A stretch of 64,000 nt of DNA, from the NCBI GenBank assembly GCA_018265615.1, contig JABLYX010000005.1:59706-123705 (forward strand). The letters run 5' to 3'. The notes below the pieces were generated by a model. The model searched no databases and had not been told where the DNA came from. It saw only the letters and a program-made list of their open reading frames with translations. Positions 52,222-61,095 of this stretch are shown one piece after another. Each line of letters begins with the position of its first letter. The first letter of the stretch is position 1. Both the position numbers and the translations under genes were made by a program. The stretch is from Lentisphaeria bacterium (GTDB lineage Bacteria > Verrucomicrobiota > Lentisphaeria > Victivallales > Victivallaceae).

Positions 52222-52842
52222 TCAGCCGGCCTTCTCCTGCTTATCCTCCACCGGGCAGGTTTCAATGGCGAAAAGGCGATGGACCGCGCTTTGTTCGCGG
52301 AGCAACTGCCGGAACGAACCGGTTCGCAGCCAGACGGCGCAGGTGATCATATCCAGATTGCTGCTCGGCTCGATGACGTCCCCGGCCCGTATCGGAATTT
52401 CCTCGGTGAAATATCCGGGAAGCTTACGGATTTTATCCAGATTGCGAATCGCCGTGATGCGTCCGGATTGGGTGAAGGGAAGGCTGACCAGGCCCAGATG
52501 CTTATAGAGGACGACCCGGTTCGGGACATCGGATTTACCGGTCGTGAAAACGTTGAGGGTTTCCAACGGAGAATCGATGTGTGTGGCGATCGGCATGTAG
52601 GTTTCACAGGCGCTGCCCATCAGCCGGGCGCCGATTTCAATGGCAACCGGCCCCCGCCCGGAGAGTTTGATTTCCGCGTGCCCCGGCCCGAGACGGATGC
52701 CGACGGCCTTATAAAGCCGGACCGCATACTCTTTCAAGGCATCGAATGCGGGATCGTTCAGATCCATGAGCAGGTCGTTCCAGTAAAGATTGTCCGCGAA
52801 TTGATTGCTGACCTTTTCGTATTTCCAGAGCATTGATTGCAT
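52222..52842 (-). pseudogene. C-terminal fragment of an ATP-grasp carboxylate ligase
   Basis: The 206-residue frame corresponds only to the last half of ATP-grasp proteins of about 400 residues. AVGIRLGPGHAEIKLSGRGP with VAIEIGARLMGSACETYM is the classic metal- and ATP-binding Glu/Asn-type segment followed by the substrate loop. The biotin-carboxylase-like N-terminal domain and the Lys that binds ATP are missing, and an in-frame stop lies 7 codons upstream of the first Met. The 5' part was probably lost when DNA inserted at about 52843. It may still be translated, but cannot bind ATP in the usual way. Confidence 0.65.
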
Positions 52843-53220
52843 AAAAGTGCCAAGAGAAGATATTCAACAGGCAACTACGCTCGCCTCCGAGCTACTGGGG
52901 CATAAGCCTCGGCGACCTCTCGCTTTCCCGCCCGGAACCTCCTTCAACTCTTGTTGGAAATGAACCGTAAGACCTTCACCCGGGAAGAAGGGATGGACCA
53001 CACCGGCGGCCCGGGACCCGTCTTTACATCCACCTCACAGAGTTGATCGAAAAGGAACTGGTCCTCCCCGAATCTCAGAAGAAGAACCAGCTCCAAACCT
53101 GCAAACTCAGCGGAGCTTTCCCTGTGAGCCTTACTCACGGAACTTGCACACAGCGTTACAGTATTAAATGCTGCCATCAAAGAACCGGCATATCAATTCC
53201 ATGAAATTCTAAAAGTGATA
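52843..53220. other. Degenerate stretch between the ATP-grasp fragment and second RND system
   Basis: 378 nt without a supportable gene. Several frames give broken peptide-like runs of 20-30 codons (for example HLTELIEKELVLPESQKKNQ), which suggests remnants of an inserted element. A lone IS982-type terminal repeat lies near its right end (53140-53156). Nothing else is recognisable. Confidence 0.4.
53140..53156 (+). repeat. Solitary IS982-type terminal inverted repeat
   Basis: GAACTTGCACACAGCGT matches the right end of the IS at 58018-59042 (AAACTTGCACACGGCGT) at 15 of 17 positions, in the same orientation. No matching left end or transposase sequence is visible nearby. It lies 65 nt before the promoter of the second RND system. 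Confidence 0.55.
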
Positions 53221-53249
53221 TTGACAAATCTGGAAAGAAGATATATAGT
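53221..53249 (+). promoter_or_regulatory. Strong promoter of the second RND operon
   Basis: TTGACA (53221-53226), 17-nt spacer, TATAGT (53244-53249). The start of transcription falls near 53256, about 40 nt before the adaptor ATG at 53297. There is no obvious palindrome for the MarR protein encoded at the far end of the operon. Confidence 0.75.
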
Positions 53250-53296
53250 AAAGAAACTTGATGGTAAAGAATCTTGCAATTTCCGGAGGAGTTCAA

Positions 53297-54277
53297 ATGA
53301 GGCCATTATTTTGTTTTTTTGCGTTTCTTGCGGCGTTGTTGCCGTTGTCCGCCCATGAAGGTTTGGTGTCGACCGTGAAAGAAGGAGTCGTTTTCGAGGC
53401 CGGGAACAGTCAAGCCCGGCGATATACCGGCCTTGTGGTTTCTCCGTCGGTGATCAATTTGGTGGCGCGGGTCACCGGGGAAATCACGGAGGTCAACTTT
53501 CGCGATGGCGATACTGTTGAAAAAGGGCAGGTCCTCTATCGGATTGATCCGACTCAGTACGATGCGGCGGTAAAATCCGCAGAAGCCGCAGTCGCTCTAT
53601 CCAAGGCGGAATTCAAATATGCGGAAAGTAATTACAATCGGTTTCGGCATCTTCATGACAGCCAGGCGGCCAGCAGGGATTCCATGGAAAACAGTTTGAG
53701 GGCGATGCAGGTCGGAGAAGCCAATTTGCTGGCCGCAGAAGCTGCATTGATTACCGCCCGGGATAACTTGAAGAACACAGTGATTTATTCTCCGATAGCC
53801 GGAACCATCGGCGTAACCGATTTCACTGCGGGGAATTATGTTTCTCCTGGTTCCGGGACATTGGTGAAAGTAATCCAAACCGATCCGGTACGAGTCCGTT
53901 TTTCCATCAGCAACCGTGATTTTCTTTCCCTCTTCGGAAGTCCGGCCGGGTTTCGGAAAAATGCGTCCATCCGCATCCGCCTGGCTGATGGCGGTATCTA
54001 CTCCGAATTCGGAGAGCCGGAGCTGGTCAACAATGAGGCCAACCGGAATACCGACACGCTGCAGGTGTATGCGAAATTCAAAAATCCCGACATGAAACTG
54101 GTTGCCGGCAGTTCCGTAACCGTCACGCTTTCTCAGAAAGAATCGGTAAAGCTTCCCGCGGTTTTACCTTCAGCATTGATGCATGACCGGAATTCCGTTT
54201 ACGTATATGTGCTTGACGACGCGAATACCATTGAAAAACGGAAGGTGCGGGTCGGCAATGCTTCAGCAAATGTATAA
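53297..54277 (+). CDS. RND efflux periplasmic adaptor, interrupted by an in-frame stop
   Basis: 326 residues from the ATG at 53297, which has GGAGGA 6 nt upstream and starts a proper signal peptide (MRPLFCFFAFLAALLPLSAH). Lipoyl halves (NLVARVTGEITEVNFRDGDT and IYSPIAGTIGVTDFTAGNYV), alpha-hairpin and beta-barrel are present. Translation stops at TAA 54275-54277, but the same frame continues with FIASGLKVGERVVVDGNHKV and ends at TAA 54368-54370, exactly where adaptors end. A single C-to-T change (CAA to TAA) would explain it. The lost 31 codons form the end of the membrane-proximal domain, which contacts the pump, so function is doubtful unless the stop is read through. It is paralogous to the intact adaptor at 37384. 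Confidence 0.85.
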   Translation: MRPLFCFFAFLAALLPLSAHEGLVSTVKEGVVFEAGNSQARRYTGLVVSPSVINLVARVTGEITEVNFRDGDTVEKGQVLYRIDPTQYDAAVKSAEAAVALSKAEFKYAESNYNRFRHLHDSQAASRDSMENSLRAMQVGEANLLAAEAALITARDNLKNTVIYSPIAGTIGVTDFTAGNYVSPGSGTLVKVIQTDPVRVRFSISNRDFLSLFGSPAGFRKNASIRIRLADGGIYSEFGEPELVNNEANRNTDTLQVYAKFKNPDMKLVAGSSVTVTLSQKESVKLPAVLPSALMHDRNSVYVYVLDDANTIEKRKVRVGNASANV

Positions 54278-54382
54278 TTCATCGCTTCCGGATTGAAAGT
54301 CGGCGAACGTGTCGTGGTGGACGGTAACCACAAAGTATTTCCCGGCGAAACGGTCAAGACGGTCAAGTAAGCGGAGACGGAA

Positions 54383-57300
54383 ATGATTTCAAAAATATTT
54401 ATTGAACATCCCCGGCTGGCCGCCGTAATCAGCTTGGTGCTGGTTCTGGCCGGTCTTGTTTCCATCAACCGGTTGCCGATTGCCGAGTACCCGGAAATTT
54501 CTCCGCCGACGCTTTATGTGTCCTGCAATTACGCCGGGGCCGGAAGCCAGGTAGTGATTGATACGGTCGGAACTCCGCTCGAAGACGAAATCAATGGCGT
54601 CGAAAATCTGCTCTATTTCTCCTCTTCCGCCGACAATAACGGGGGATACTTCTGTACGGTGACGTTTCAGTCCGGCACCGACAGCGATATTGCGATGGTG
54701 AATTTGCAGAACGCGGTAAAACGCGCCGAGCCTCGGCTGCCCAACGAAGTGGTAAAGGAAGGCATTTCCGTAATTAAGAGAAACAGCGACATGCTTGGCA
54801 TTTACGCTTTTACCACCGACAGCCCGAAATTGTCGCTGGCGGAATTGAACAACTTCATAGACGCCAATATCAAAGACGCGCTGGCCCGCATCGAAGGGGT
54901 ATCGCAAATTGAAATCTGGTCGGACAAGAAATACGCCATGCGCGTCTGGCTCGATCCGTTGCGGATGTCCGGACTCAAAATATCCGTCGCGGAAATCATG
55001 GATGCAATCGACAGCCAGAACATACAGGCCGCCTCCGGGAATGTCGGTTCCGAAGGCAGCAACGATTACATCTCCTATAAACTGAATGTGCACGGGCGGC
55101 TGATTACGCCCGGGGAGTTCGAAAATATCGTGATCCGGCGCGATGCGGACAACAGCGTCATTTACCTGAAAGACATTGCCCGCGTCGAACTCGGTTCCAA
55201 TACCTATCTGGGCGGAGATCTTCTCGATGGAGTTCCGGTCATCGCTCTGGGCATCTACCGTTCCGGCGATGCCAATGCACTGGCGACGATGAACAGAATA
55301 AAAGAGGAAATCGCCCGATGGGAACAGCGTTTTCCCGAAGGGGTTGGTTGCGAATTGGTTTTTGATCCCACGGAGTTCATCACCATTTCAATGAAGGAGA
55401 TCATGGTCACCATCGTATCCGCGTTGGTTTTGGTGATACTGATCACCTATCTCTTTTTACAGGATTGGCGCGCGACGTTGATTCCTGCGGTCGCGATTCC
55501 GGTCTCCTTACTCGGTACTTTGCCGTTTCTGCTGCTTTTCGGGTTCAGCATCAACGTTCTCACCATGTTCGGGCTGATTTTGGTGATCGGCTCATTGGTG
55601 GACGATGCCATCGTCGTGGTGGAAAACACCCTGGCGGTGATGGAGCGTGAAGACATCGATGCGAAAGCCGCCGCGATCAAATCGATGGGGCAAATCACCG
55701 GAGCCGTAATCGCCACCACGCTGGTCACGGTCGCCTGTTATCTGCCTTTGGCGTTTTATGCCGGGATGATCGGCAGGATTTATATTCAGTTTGCCGTCAG
55801 CATGTGCGTGGCTCTCTGCCTCTCGACTGTGGTGGCGCTGACGCTCAGTCCGGCTCTCTGCGGGTTGATTCTGAGAAAAACGCCGGAACGCGCACCGCTG
55901 ATTTTCCGTCCCTTCAATACAATTCTCGACGGCAGCCGGAAAATTTATATCCTGAGCACCGGAATTCTGGTTCGCCGGGCGCTTCTTACCGCACTGTTGA
56001 CCGCATGCGTATTCGGTTGCATTTATTGGATCTACGGTAAAATTCCCTCCGCATTCCTGCCGGAGGAAGATAAAGGTACAATCATGTGCGATATCGAACT
56101 ACCCCGCGGCGCTTCGCAGGCACGAACTTTCGCGGCACTTTCCGAGGTTCAGGACAAACTGAAGGACGTAAAGGGGATTGACCGGATTCTGACTGTTGCC
56201 GGATTCAGCCTCATGTCCGGCTCGGGGGAAAATACCGCCATGGCCGTCATCGTGTTGGATCATTGGGATAAACGCAAGGCTCCCGGCCTGAGCGTGGGCG
56301 CAATTCTCGAAGAGGTCAATCAACGCCTCAGCACGGTCGCCGCAGCCAGAATCACCAGTTTCACTCCGCCGGCCATCGACATCGGCGATTCCAGCGGGGT
56401 GACGTTCAATCTTTGTGGAGTCGGCGATATCGACATCCATGATTTTGCGGATGCCGCGGGGCGTTTTGCCGCTGCCCTGAGTGAAGATCCGCGGGTCATG
56501 TATGCCGCAAACGGCTTCAATGCGGATACTCCCCAGCTTTATTTCGACCTCGATCGTCAAAAAGCCGAATCACTGGGCGTTAAAACCGAGACGGTGTTTT
56601 CAACGCTTCAGGGAAAGTTGGCTTCCTACTATATCAACGACTTCAATTTGCACGGAAAATCCTATTATGTCAAGATCCAGTCGGACAGTGAATTCCGCAC
56701 TTCGGAGAACGATATCCTTGAAATACAGGTTCCGAACAGCGACGGCGAAATGGTTCCCTTGCGCTCTCTTGGAACCTTGAAGTATATCGTCGGACCGAAC
56801 CGGATGACCCGATTCAACAAAATGATCAGCGCCGAAATGAATATGCAGGGATTTCCCGGCGTCACTTCCGGCGAACTGATGCGTCTGATTGAAGGAACAG
56901 AACGACCGGAACAATACCATATCGAATGGACGGGAATCAGCTATCAGGAACGGGAAAACGAAGGCCGGATATTTTTCCTGATGGCGCTGGCCGCGGTATT
57001 CGCTTTCCTTTTTCTTGTCGGTCAATACGAGAGCTGGAGTATTCCGGTTGCGGTAATGATTTCGGTGATTTTCGCGCTTTTCGGCGCATGGCTCGGTTTG
57101 TTTCTGGCCGGGTATCCATTCGATATCTACGCGCAGTTGGGGATGGTGATGCTGATCGGCCTGGCGGCTAAAAACGCGATTCTGATGGTGGAATTCTCCA
57201 AGGTGGAAAGGGAGCGGGGATGTTCTATTATCGAAGCCGCCATGAACGGAGCCAATCTGCGTTACCGGGCGGTATTGATGACCGCCTGGAGCTTCTTGCT

Positions 57301-57493
57301 GGGCGTACTGCCGTTGGTGATCGCGACCGGAGCAGGGGCGGAAAGCAGGAAGGCGATCGGAATTACCACCTTCTCCGGTATGCTTTCAGCTACTCTCGTC
57401 GGAATCATTTTCACTCCGGCTTTATATGCCTTATGCCAGCGAATACGCGAAAAAGCGAAGATTGTGATTGCAAAAATATTCAATGTCGGGTAA
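54383..57493 (+). CDS. RND multidrug efflux pump, HAE1 family (second system)
   Basis: 1036 residues, full length. It opens with FIEHPRLAAVISLVLVLAG and IAEYPEISPPTLYVSCNYAG. The TM4 relay Asp pair is in GSLVDDAIVVVEN, the TM10 Lys in IGLAAKNAILMVEF, and FLPEEDKGTIMCDIELPRGA opens the second porter domain. GGAGACGGAA precedes the ATG by a few nt. It is a diverged paralogue of the pump at 38494 with noticeably lower GC. It starts 13 nt after the true end of the adaptor frame (54370) and is itself uninterrupted, so the pump could still work with the other adaptor. Confidence 0.93.
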   Translation: MISKIFIEHPRLAAVISLVLVLAGLVSINRLPIAEYPEISPPTLYVSCNYAGAGSQVVIDTVGTPLEDEINGVENLLYFSSSADNNGGYFCTVTFQSGTDSDIAMVNLQNAVKRAEPRLPNEVVKEGISVIKRNSDMLGIYAFTTDSPKLSLAELNNFIDANIKDALARIEGVSQIEIWSDKKYAMRVWLDPLRMSGLKISVAEIMDAIDSQNIQAASGNVGSEGSNDYISYKLNVHGRLITPGEFENIVIRRDADNSVIYLKDIARVELGSNTYLGGDLLDGVPVIALGIYRSGDANALATMNRIKEEIARWEQRFPEGVGCELVFDPTEFITISMKEIMVTIVSALVLVILITYLFLQDWRATLIPAVAIPVSLLGTLPFLLLFGFSINVLTMFGLILVIGSLVDDAIVVVENTLAVMEREDIDAKAAAIKSMGQITGAVIATTLVTVACYLPLAFYAGMIGRIYIQFAVSMCVALCLSTVVALTLSPALCGLILRKTPERAPLIFRPFNTILDGSRKIYILSTGILVRRALLTALLTACVFGCIYWIYGKIPSAFLPEEDKGTIMCDIELPRGASQARTFAALSEVQDKLKDVKGIDRILTVAGFSLMSGSGENTAMAVIVLDHWDKRKAPGLSVGAILEEVNQRLSTVAAARITSFTPPAIDIGDSSGVTFNLCGVGDIDIHDFADAAGRFAAALSEDPRVMYAANGFNADTPQLYFDLDRQKAESLGVKTETVFSTLQGKLASYYINDFNLHGKSYYVKIQSDSEFRTSENDILEIQVPNSDGEMVPLRSLGTLKYIVGPNRMTRFNKMISAEMNMQGFPGVTSGELMRLIEGTERPEQYHIEWTGISYQERENEGRIFFLMALAAVFAFLFLVGQYESWSIPVAVMISVIFALFGAWLGLFLAGYPFDIYAQLGMVMLIGLAAKNAILMVEFSKVERERGCSIIEAAMNGANLRYRAVLMTAWSFLLGVLPLVIATGAGAESRKAIGITTFSGMLSATLVGIIFTPALYALCQRIREKAKIVIAKIFNVG

Positions 57494-57526
57494 AGTACCA
57501 TACAATTATTTCAACAGGATATAGTT

Positions 57527-57994
57527 ATGGAAGACAAACGAATTGAAAATATTGGCGAATGGGCGGACATCTGGCGGCAATGCGATGTCGCTTATACCCA
57601 ACTGATGAGGCATTTCAATGTATCAGCCAATACCTATTGTGTCCTGGAGCTGCTCCTGAACAATCCAGACGGCGTCAGCCCGGCGGAAATCGCCGATGCG
57701 GCGATTATCAAGCGGCAGATGGTTGCTTTGATCCTCAACGACTTGGAGAATCGGGGGTGGATTATCCGCAAGGAATTAAAAACTGATCATCGGCGGAAAA
57801 AGATTTTTCTGACCAAAGCCGGAAAGGAACAGGCATCAGGTATCGTTCGGATCACCAATGGCGTTGCATTGCAAGGCATAAAAATAATGAAAGAGGACGA
57901 GCAGGCACAGTTTCTCGCGCTGGCCAGGCGTTTTGCTTGTTCCCTCCAGCAAGAGATCGACCGCGTCGTCGATAAAAAAGATATTTTGAGGTGA
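57527..57994 (+). CDS. MarR-family transcriptional regulator (second RND system)
   Basis: 155 residues with the MarR winged helix: NTYCVLELLLNNPDGVSPAE, IADAAIIKRQMVALILNDLE (recognition helix), NRGWIIRKELKTDHRRKKIF (wing), then a dimerisation helix. It is the last gene of the second RND operon, 33 nt after the pump, an order opposite to the first system, where marR comes first. The two MarR proteins share little sequence, so the operons are not simple recent copies. Confidence 0.9.
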   Translation: MEDKRIENIGEWADIWRQCDVAYTQLMRHFNVSANTYCVLELLLNNPDGVSPAEIADAAIIKRQMVALILNDLENRGWIIRKELKTDHRRKKIFLTKAGKEQASGIVRITNGVALQGIKIMKEDEQAQFLALARRFACSLQQEIDRVVDKKDILR

Positions 57995-58017
57995 TGACTT
58001 GGAATCATTGGAAATTC

Positions 58018-59042
58018 ACGCCGTGTGCAAGTTTCTTAACCGAGGTTGAATCGTAAAAAAGAGCATGTTGAGGTGGAAAATCCCCCAAGGACCATTACTT
58101 TTCTGATGCTTAACGCTGAAAAAGGGAAGGCAGCTCAAACATGCTCATGGAAGACTATATCACGGAAGTTTACTGTTTGATAGATGACATGCTCAAAAAA
58201 GCTGAAAAAATCACTGAAGTCGCGGTTCGGTCCCAAAGCTTTCTGATGCGGAGGTAATCACGATGGAAATAGTTGGCGAATCGGCCGAAATGGATTGTGA
58301 CAAAACCATTCACCGTTATTTTCGCAATCATTGGCATGCGTTGTTTCCGAACCTTGGCGCGATCCACATTTCTGAGGCAAGCGGCCAATCTCAGGAAACA
58401 AAAACAGCAAATTCGGGAGATATTGGTCCGGCATCTTTTGCCGAGCGGCAGCCAACAGAGTATTGCCGATGGTTTTCCGATGCCAGTCTGCGGCTTCAGA
58501 CGAGCCAATTTTTCTCGTATCTTCAGGGGCAGTGCCACTTATGGTTATTGTGCCGCCGAAGCGATGCGCTATTACGGTTTGAAGGGATATCCGCTGATTG
58601 ACCAACAGGACGCTATCCTGGATTGCGAAGTTGCTCCGGCGAATATCGATGAACGTGAAATGCTGCTCCTGCAGCAAGAATATGCGGCTGCAAACGTGCT
58701 TGGCGATAAGGGGTATCTCTGCAAGGAGGCGATGAAAGAAGAGTTTAACCTGGCCGGAATTGCACTCCACACGCTCTTACGGAGTAATATGAAAGCCACA
58801 GGACCCAAAGCGGAGGTTCAATCGTTGAACAATCGGAGACGGCTGATGGAAACGGTTATTGGACAGTTGGCCGAACGCTTTCAAATTGAAAAGGTCAGAG
58901 CAAGAGACTTATGGCATTTGACTGTCCGCATCGGACGAAAACTGCTTGCTCACATCATCAATTGTTTGATCAATTCTGCCGAGGGGAAACCTATCCTTCA
59001 ATTTGTGCGGATTTTCTCATGAAAAAAACTTGCACACGGCGT
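58018..59042 (+). mobile_element. IS982-family insertion sequence, degenerate
   Basis: 1025 bp bounded by perfect 17-bp terminal inverted repeats: ACGCCGTGTGCAAGTTT (58018-58034) and AAACTTGCACACGGCGT (59026-59042). Length and repeat type fit IS982. The transposase inside is split over three frames, so the copy is not autonomous as read. No target-site duplication is evident in the flanks (GAAATTC and TATTTAT). Confidence 0.85.
58147..59022 (+). pseudogene. IS982-family transposase with two compensating frameshifts
   Basis: Three consecutive frames reconstruct one protein. Frame 1 from 58147 gives MEDYITEVYCLIDDML. The match shifts near 58228-58236 to KLSDAEVITMEIVGE and RYFRNHWHALFPNLG. It shifts back near 58358-58368 to RSTFLRQAANLRKQKQQI and runs to the TGA at 59022. 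All three DDE residues lie in the last frame: Asp in SIADGFPMPVC, Asp in VLGDKGYL, Glu in RRRLMETVIGQL. The two shifts are one-base losses and gains of opposite sign, i.e. mutational decay and not the slippery-heptamer type of programmed shift. Confidence 0.8.
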
Positions 59043-59169
59043 TATTTATGCATTCTTTCTCAGAACACGCCATAATCCTGCCGCAACTTTGCCACAGTTG
59101 CCGCGTGGAAACAATAAAAAACACGCGGTATCGGTTGAAGCCGTTATCACGTGCTTTGAGTTTAAAAAA

Positions 59170-59246
59170 TGGTGGAGCTGGTGGGAGTCGAACCCATGAC
59201 CTATACGATGCGAACGTATCGCTCTAGCCAACTGAGCTACAGCCCC
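59170..59246 (-). tRNA. tRNA-Ala (anticodon CGC)
   Basis: 77 nt on the minus strand, reading GGGGCTG TA GCTC at the 5' end, an anticodon stem ATACG/CGTAT around loop TTCGCAT (anticodon CGC), TTCGACT in the T-loop region, and an encoded CCA at the 3' end. The G3-U70 wobble pair that identifies alanine tRNAs is present. Confidence 0.95.
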
Positions 59247-59287
59247 ATTTTTCATCGGCTCCGGAATTCCCGGTGCTGATGTCTTAT

Positions 59288-59315
59288 AATATAGTTACTG
59301 CCGCAGAAATTGCAA
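59288..59315 (-). promoter_or_regulatory. Promoter candidate of tRNA-Ala
   Basis: Minus strand TTGCAA (59310-59315), 16 nt, TATATT (complement of 59288-59293), about 42 nt before the mature 5' end. A near-palindrome TCCGGAATTCCCGG (59260-59273) lies between. Confidence 0.55.
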
Positions 59316-59373
59316 GGCCGGGTTCAAAAAAAATTCTGTTTTTTGAAAAAAAGATTTCTCCGGCTTTGCCTTT

Positions 59374-59389
59374 TCCGGGAATTCCCGGA
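59374..59389. repeat. Perfect 16-bp palindrome TCCGGGAATTCCCGGA
   Basis: It lies in the 400-nt gap between tRNA-Ala and the sigma factor gene. The related TCCGGAATTCCCGG at 59260-59273 flanks the tRNA promoter on the other side. Function is unknown; a hairpin or protein site is possible. Confidence 0.4.
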
Positions 59390-59512
59390 GGGAAAATGCC
59401 GGGGAGGGCGGCATCGGCGTGTTTTTTGTTTGAGATTGACTTCTTTTATCGAAAAATGCCACTCAGATGGAGAAAAAGAGTCTAAAAAGGATTCGGACTC
59501 CCGCCAGAAAAG

Positions 59513-59540
59513 TTGAAGTTTTCTTTTTCTGTATTATAGT
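59513..59540 (+). promoter_or_regulatory. Promoter of the sigma factor gene
   Basis: TTGAAG (59513-59518), 16 nt, TATAGT (59535-59540). Transcription would begin near 59547, about 100 nt before the chosen ATG. Its position inside the longer open frame that begins at 59467 argues against that earlier start. Confidence 0.6.
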
Positions 59541-59646
59541 AACAATGTATGGTTTCAATCTGTGGTATATTGTCATACTGCAGCAACAGAAGGAATCGGA
59601 CCGGACCGGCGGAAATTGCGCCTCCCGGTTTAAAGAGTTCCGCGAT

Positions 59647-61062
59647 ATGGGCAATATGAATTCAGCAGACAATGGCGAAAATACTCCGCCGGCGGCTCCC
59701 GGCAGCGTCAGGCTGCCGGAGACCGTATCCGACGATTTTGCGGATTCCCTCTCCAGCTATCTGAGGCAGATCGGAAAACTTCCGCCCCTGCCTCCGGAAC
59801 AGCAGGAGGAGCTCGGCAATCAAATCGACGCCGTCACCCGGAGGATGCGGCAGAAGCTTCATGCGTTCGGATTTGTGACGCAGGAGCATCTCCGGCTGCT
59901 GGACGAGTGCCTGAATTCCAATTCCGACCCCGCCGATTATTTCCAGCCCTCGTCCCTGCGCAAAGAGGAGATTTCGTCGGGTGAGCTGCTTTCCCAGCTT
60001 TCCCTCTGGCGCGAGGAGCTCAGGAAAAGCCACAGTGCACTCTCCACGGCATTCAAGGCCAGGAACCGGGATTATCCTGAACGCCGCGAGGCGCTGATTG
60101 CTGTGCTGTCGAAATTTGACGTCTCCGGCGATCAGCTCGGGGAGTATTTCCAGATCATCATCGACTGGGTCAAGGTACTCCAGCCGAGCATCAATCTTGA
60201 CGCCAGAATCAAATTTACGCCGGGGCCTGTGAACCGCCAGCGGCTCCAGATGCTTGAGGACCGGTTCCTGATGACGCTGCCGGAGTTCACCGCGAACATC
60301 CGCCAGCTTCTCGATATCCACGAAGAGCTTCAGGAACTGCGCCAGAAGATGATCGAAGCGAATCTGCGGCTCGTCATCAGCATCGCCCAGAAGTACCGCA
60401 ACCGCGGGCTGCCGTTCAACGACCTGATTCAGGAGGGGAACCTCGGGCTGCTGCGTGCGCTTGAGAAGTTCGACTTCCGGCTCGGGAACAAGTTTTCGAC
60501 TTATGCGAGCTGGTGGATCAAGCACAATATTTCGAGGTCGATCGCGGAGCAGTCGCGCGTGATCCGGATCCCGGCGCACATGGTGCATGCGATCAACTCG
60601 ATGACCTGGGCCGAACAGCGCTTCATTCAGGCCAACGGCCGCGAGCCGGAGGTGGAGGAGCTTGCGGCGATGCTCGAAATGCCCGTCGCGCGTGTGAGCG
60701 CGATCAAAAAAATGTCCTGCCAGACGATTTCATTGCAGGCTCCGGTGGCCAATTCCGACGACGGCGCAATGCTCGAAGACCTGATTGCCGATGACAATTC
60801 AGCGAATCCGGTCCGCGACTTCGCCCGGAATCTGCTCTATGAGAAGCTTTATGAGATGCTGAGAACGCTGCCGGAACGCGACCAGCAGATCATCATCCTG
60901 CGCTTCGGCCTGTTCGGCCAGCCGTGTTTGCCGCTTGTCGAAATCAGCAAGCGGTTCAACCTGACCCGGGAGCGGATCCGCCAGATTGAGGCGAAGATCA
61001 TCGAGAATCTGCGTTCCCCGGCCAAGCTGAAGTTCCTTGACGGCTGCGTCCAGACCGAGTAG
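59647..61062 (+). CDS. RNA polymerase sigma-70 family primary-type sigma factor
   Basis: 471 residues from ATG 59647 (59656 is an equal alternative). Region 1.2 is DSLSSYLRQIGKLPPLPPEQ near residue 35. A 190-residue helical non-conserved insert follows. Then come region 2 (LRLVISIAQKYRNRGLPFND, LIQEGNLGLLRALEKFDFRL, KFSTYASWWIKHNISRSIAE), region 3 (EPEVEELAAMLEMPVARVSA) and region 4 (LPERDQQIIILRFGLFGQ, LTRERIRQIEAKIIENL). That is the RpoD/RpoS group 1-2 layout; the lack of an acidic region 1.1 and the modest length leave open whether it is the housekeeping factor or an alternative group 2 factor. It recognises -35/-10 promoters of the type seen throughout this window. Confidence 0.88.
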   Translation: MGNMNSADNGENTPPAAPGSVRLPETVSDDFADSLSSYLRQIGKLPPLPPEQQEELGNQIDAVTRRMRQKLHAFGFVTQEHLRLLDECLNSNSDPADYFQPSSLRKEEISSGELLSQLSLWREELRKSHSALSTAFKARNRDYPERREALIAVLSKFDVSGDQLGEYFQIIIDWVKVLQPSINLDARIKFTPGPVNRQRLQMLEDRFLMTLPEFTANIRQLLDIHEELQELRQKMIEANLRLVISIAQKYRNRGLPFNDLIQEGNLGLLRALEKFDFRLGNKFSTYASWWIKHNISRSIAEQSRVIRIPAHMVHAINSMTWAEQRFIQANGREPEVEELAAMLEMPVARVSAIKKMSCQTISLQAPVANSDDGAMLEDLIADDNSANPVRDFARNLLYEKLYEMLRTLPERDQQIIILRFGLFGQPCLPLVEISKRFNLTRERIRQIEAKIIENLRSPAKLKFLDGCVQTE

Positions 61063-61095
61063 GGAGAGCCTGTCCTGCCGCGTTGGAGACAGCGC

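Noticed and set aside
58228..58368. Programmed ribosomal frameshift in the IS transposase
   Set aside because: No slippery A6/A7-type heptamer is present at either shift point, IS982 transposases are normally single-frame, and two shifts of opposite sign fit decay better.
59467..59646. 60 extra N-terminal codons for the sigma factor
   Set aside because: The stretch includes a good promoter (59513-59540), is AT-rich, hydrophobic in the middle and has no counterpart in sigma factors.
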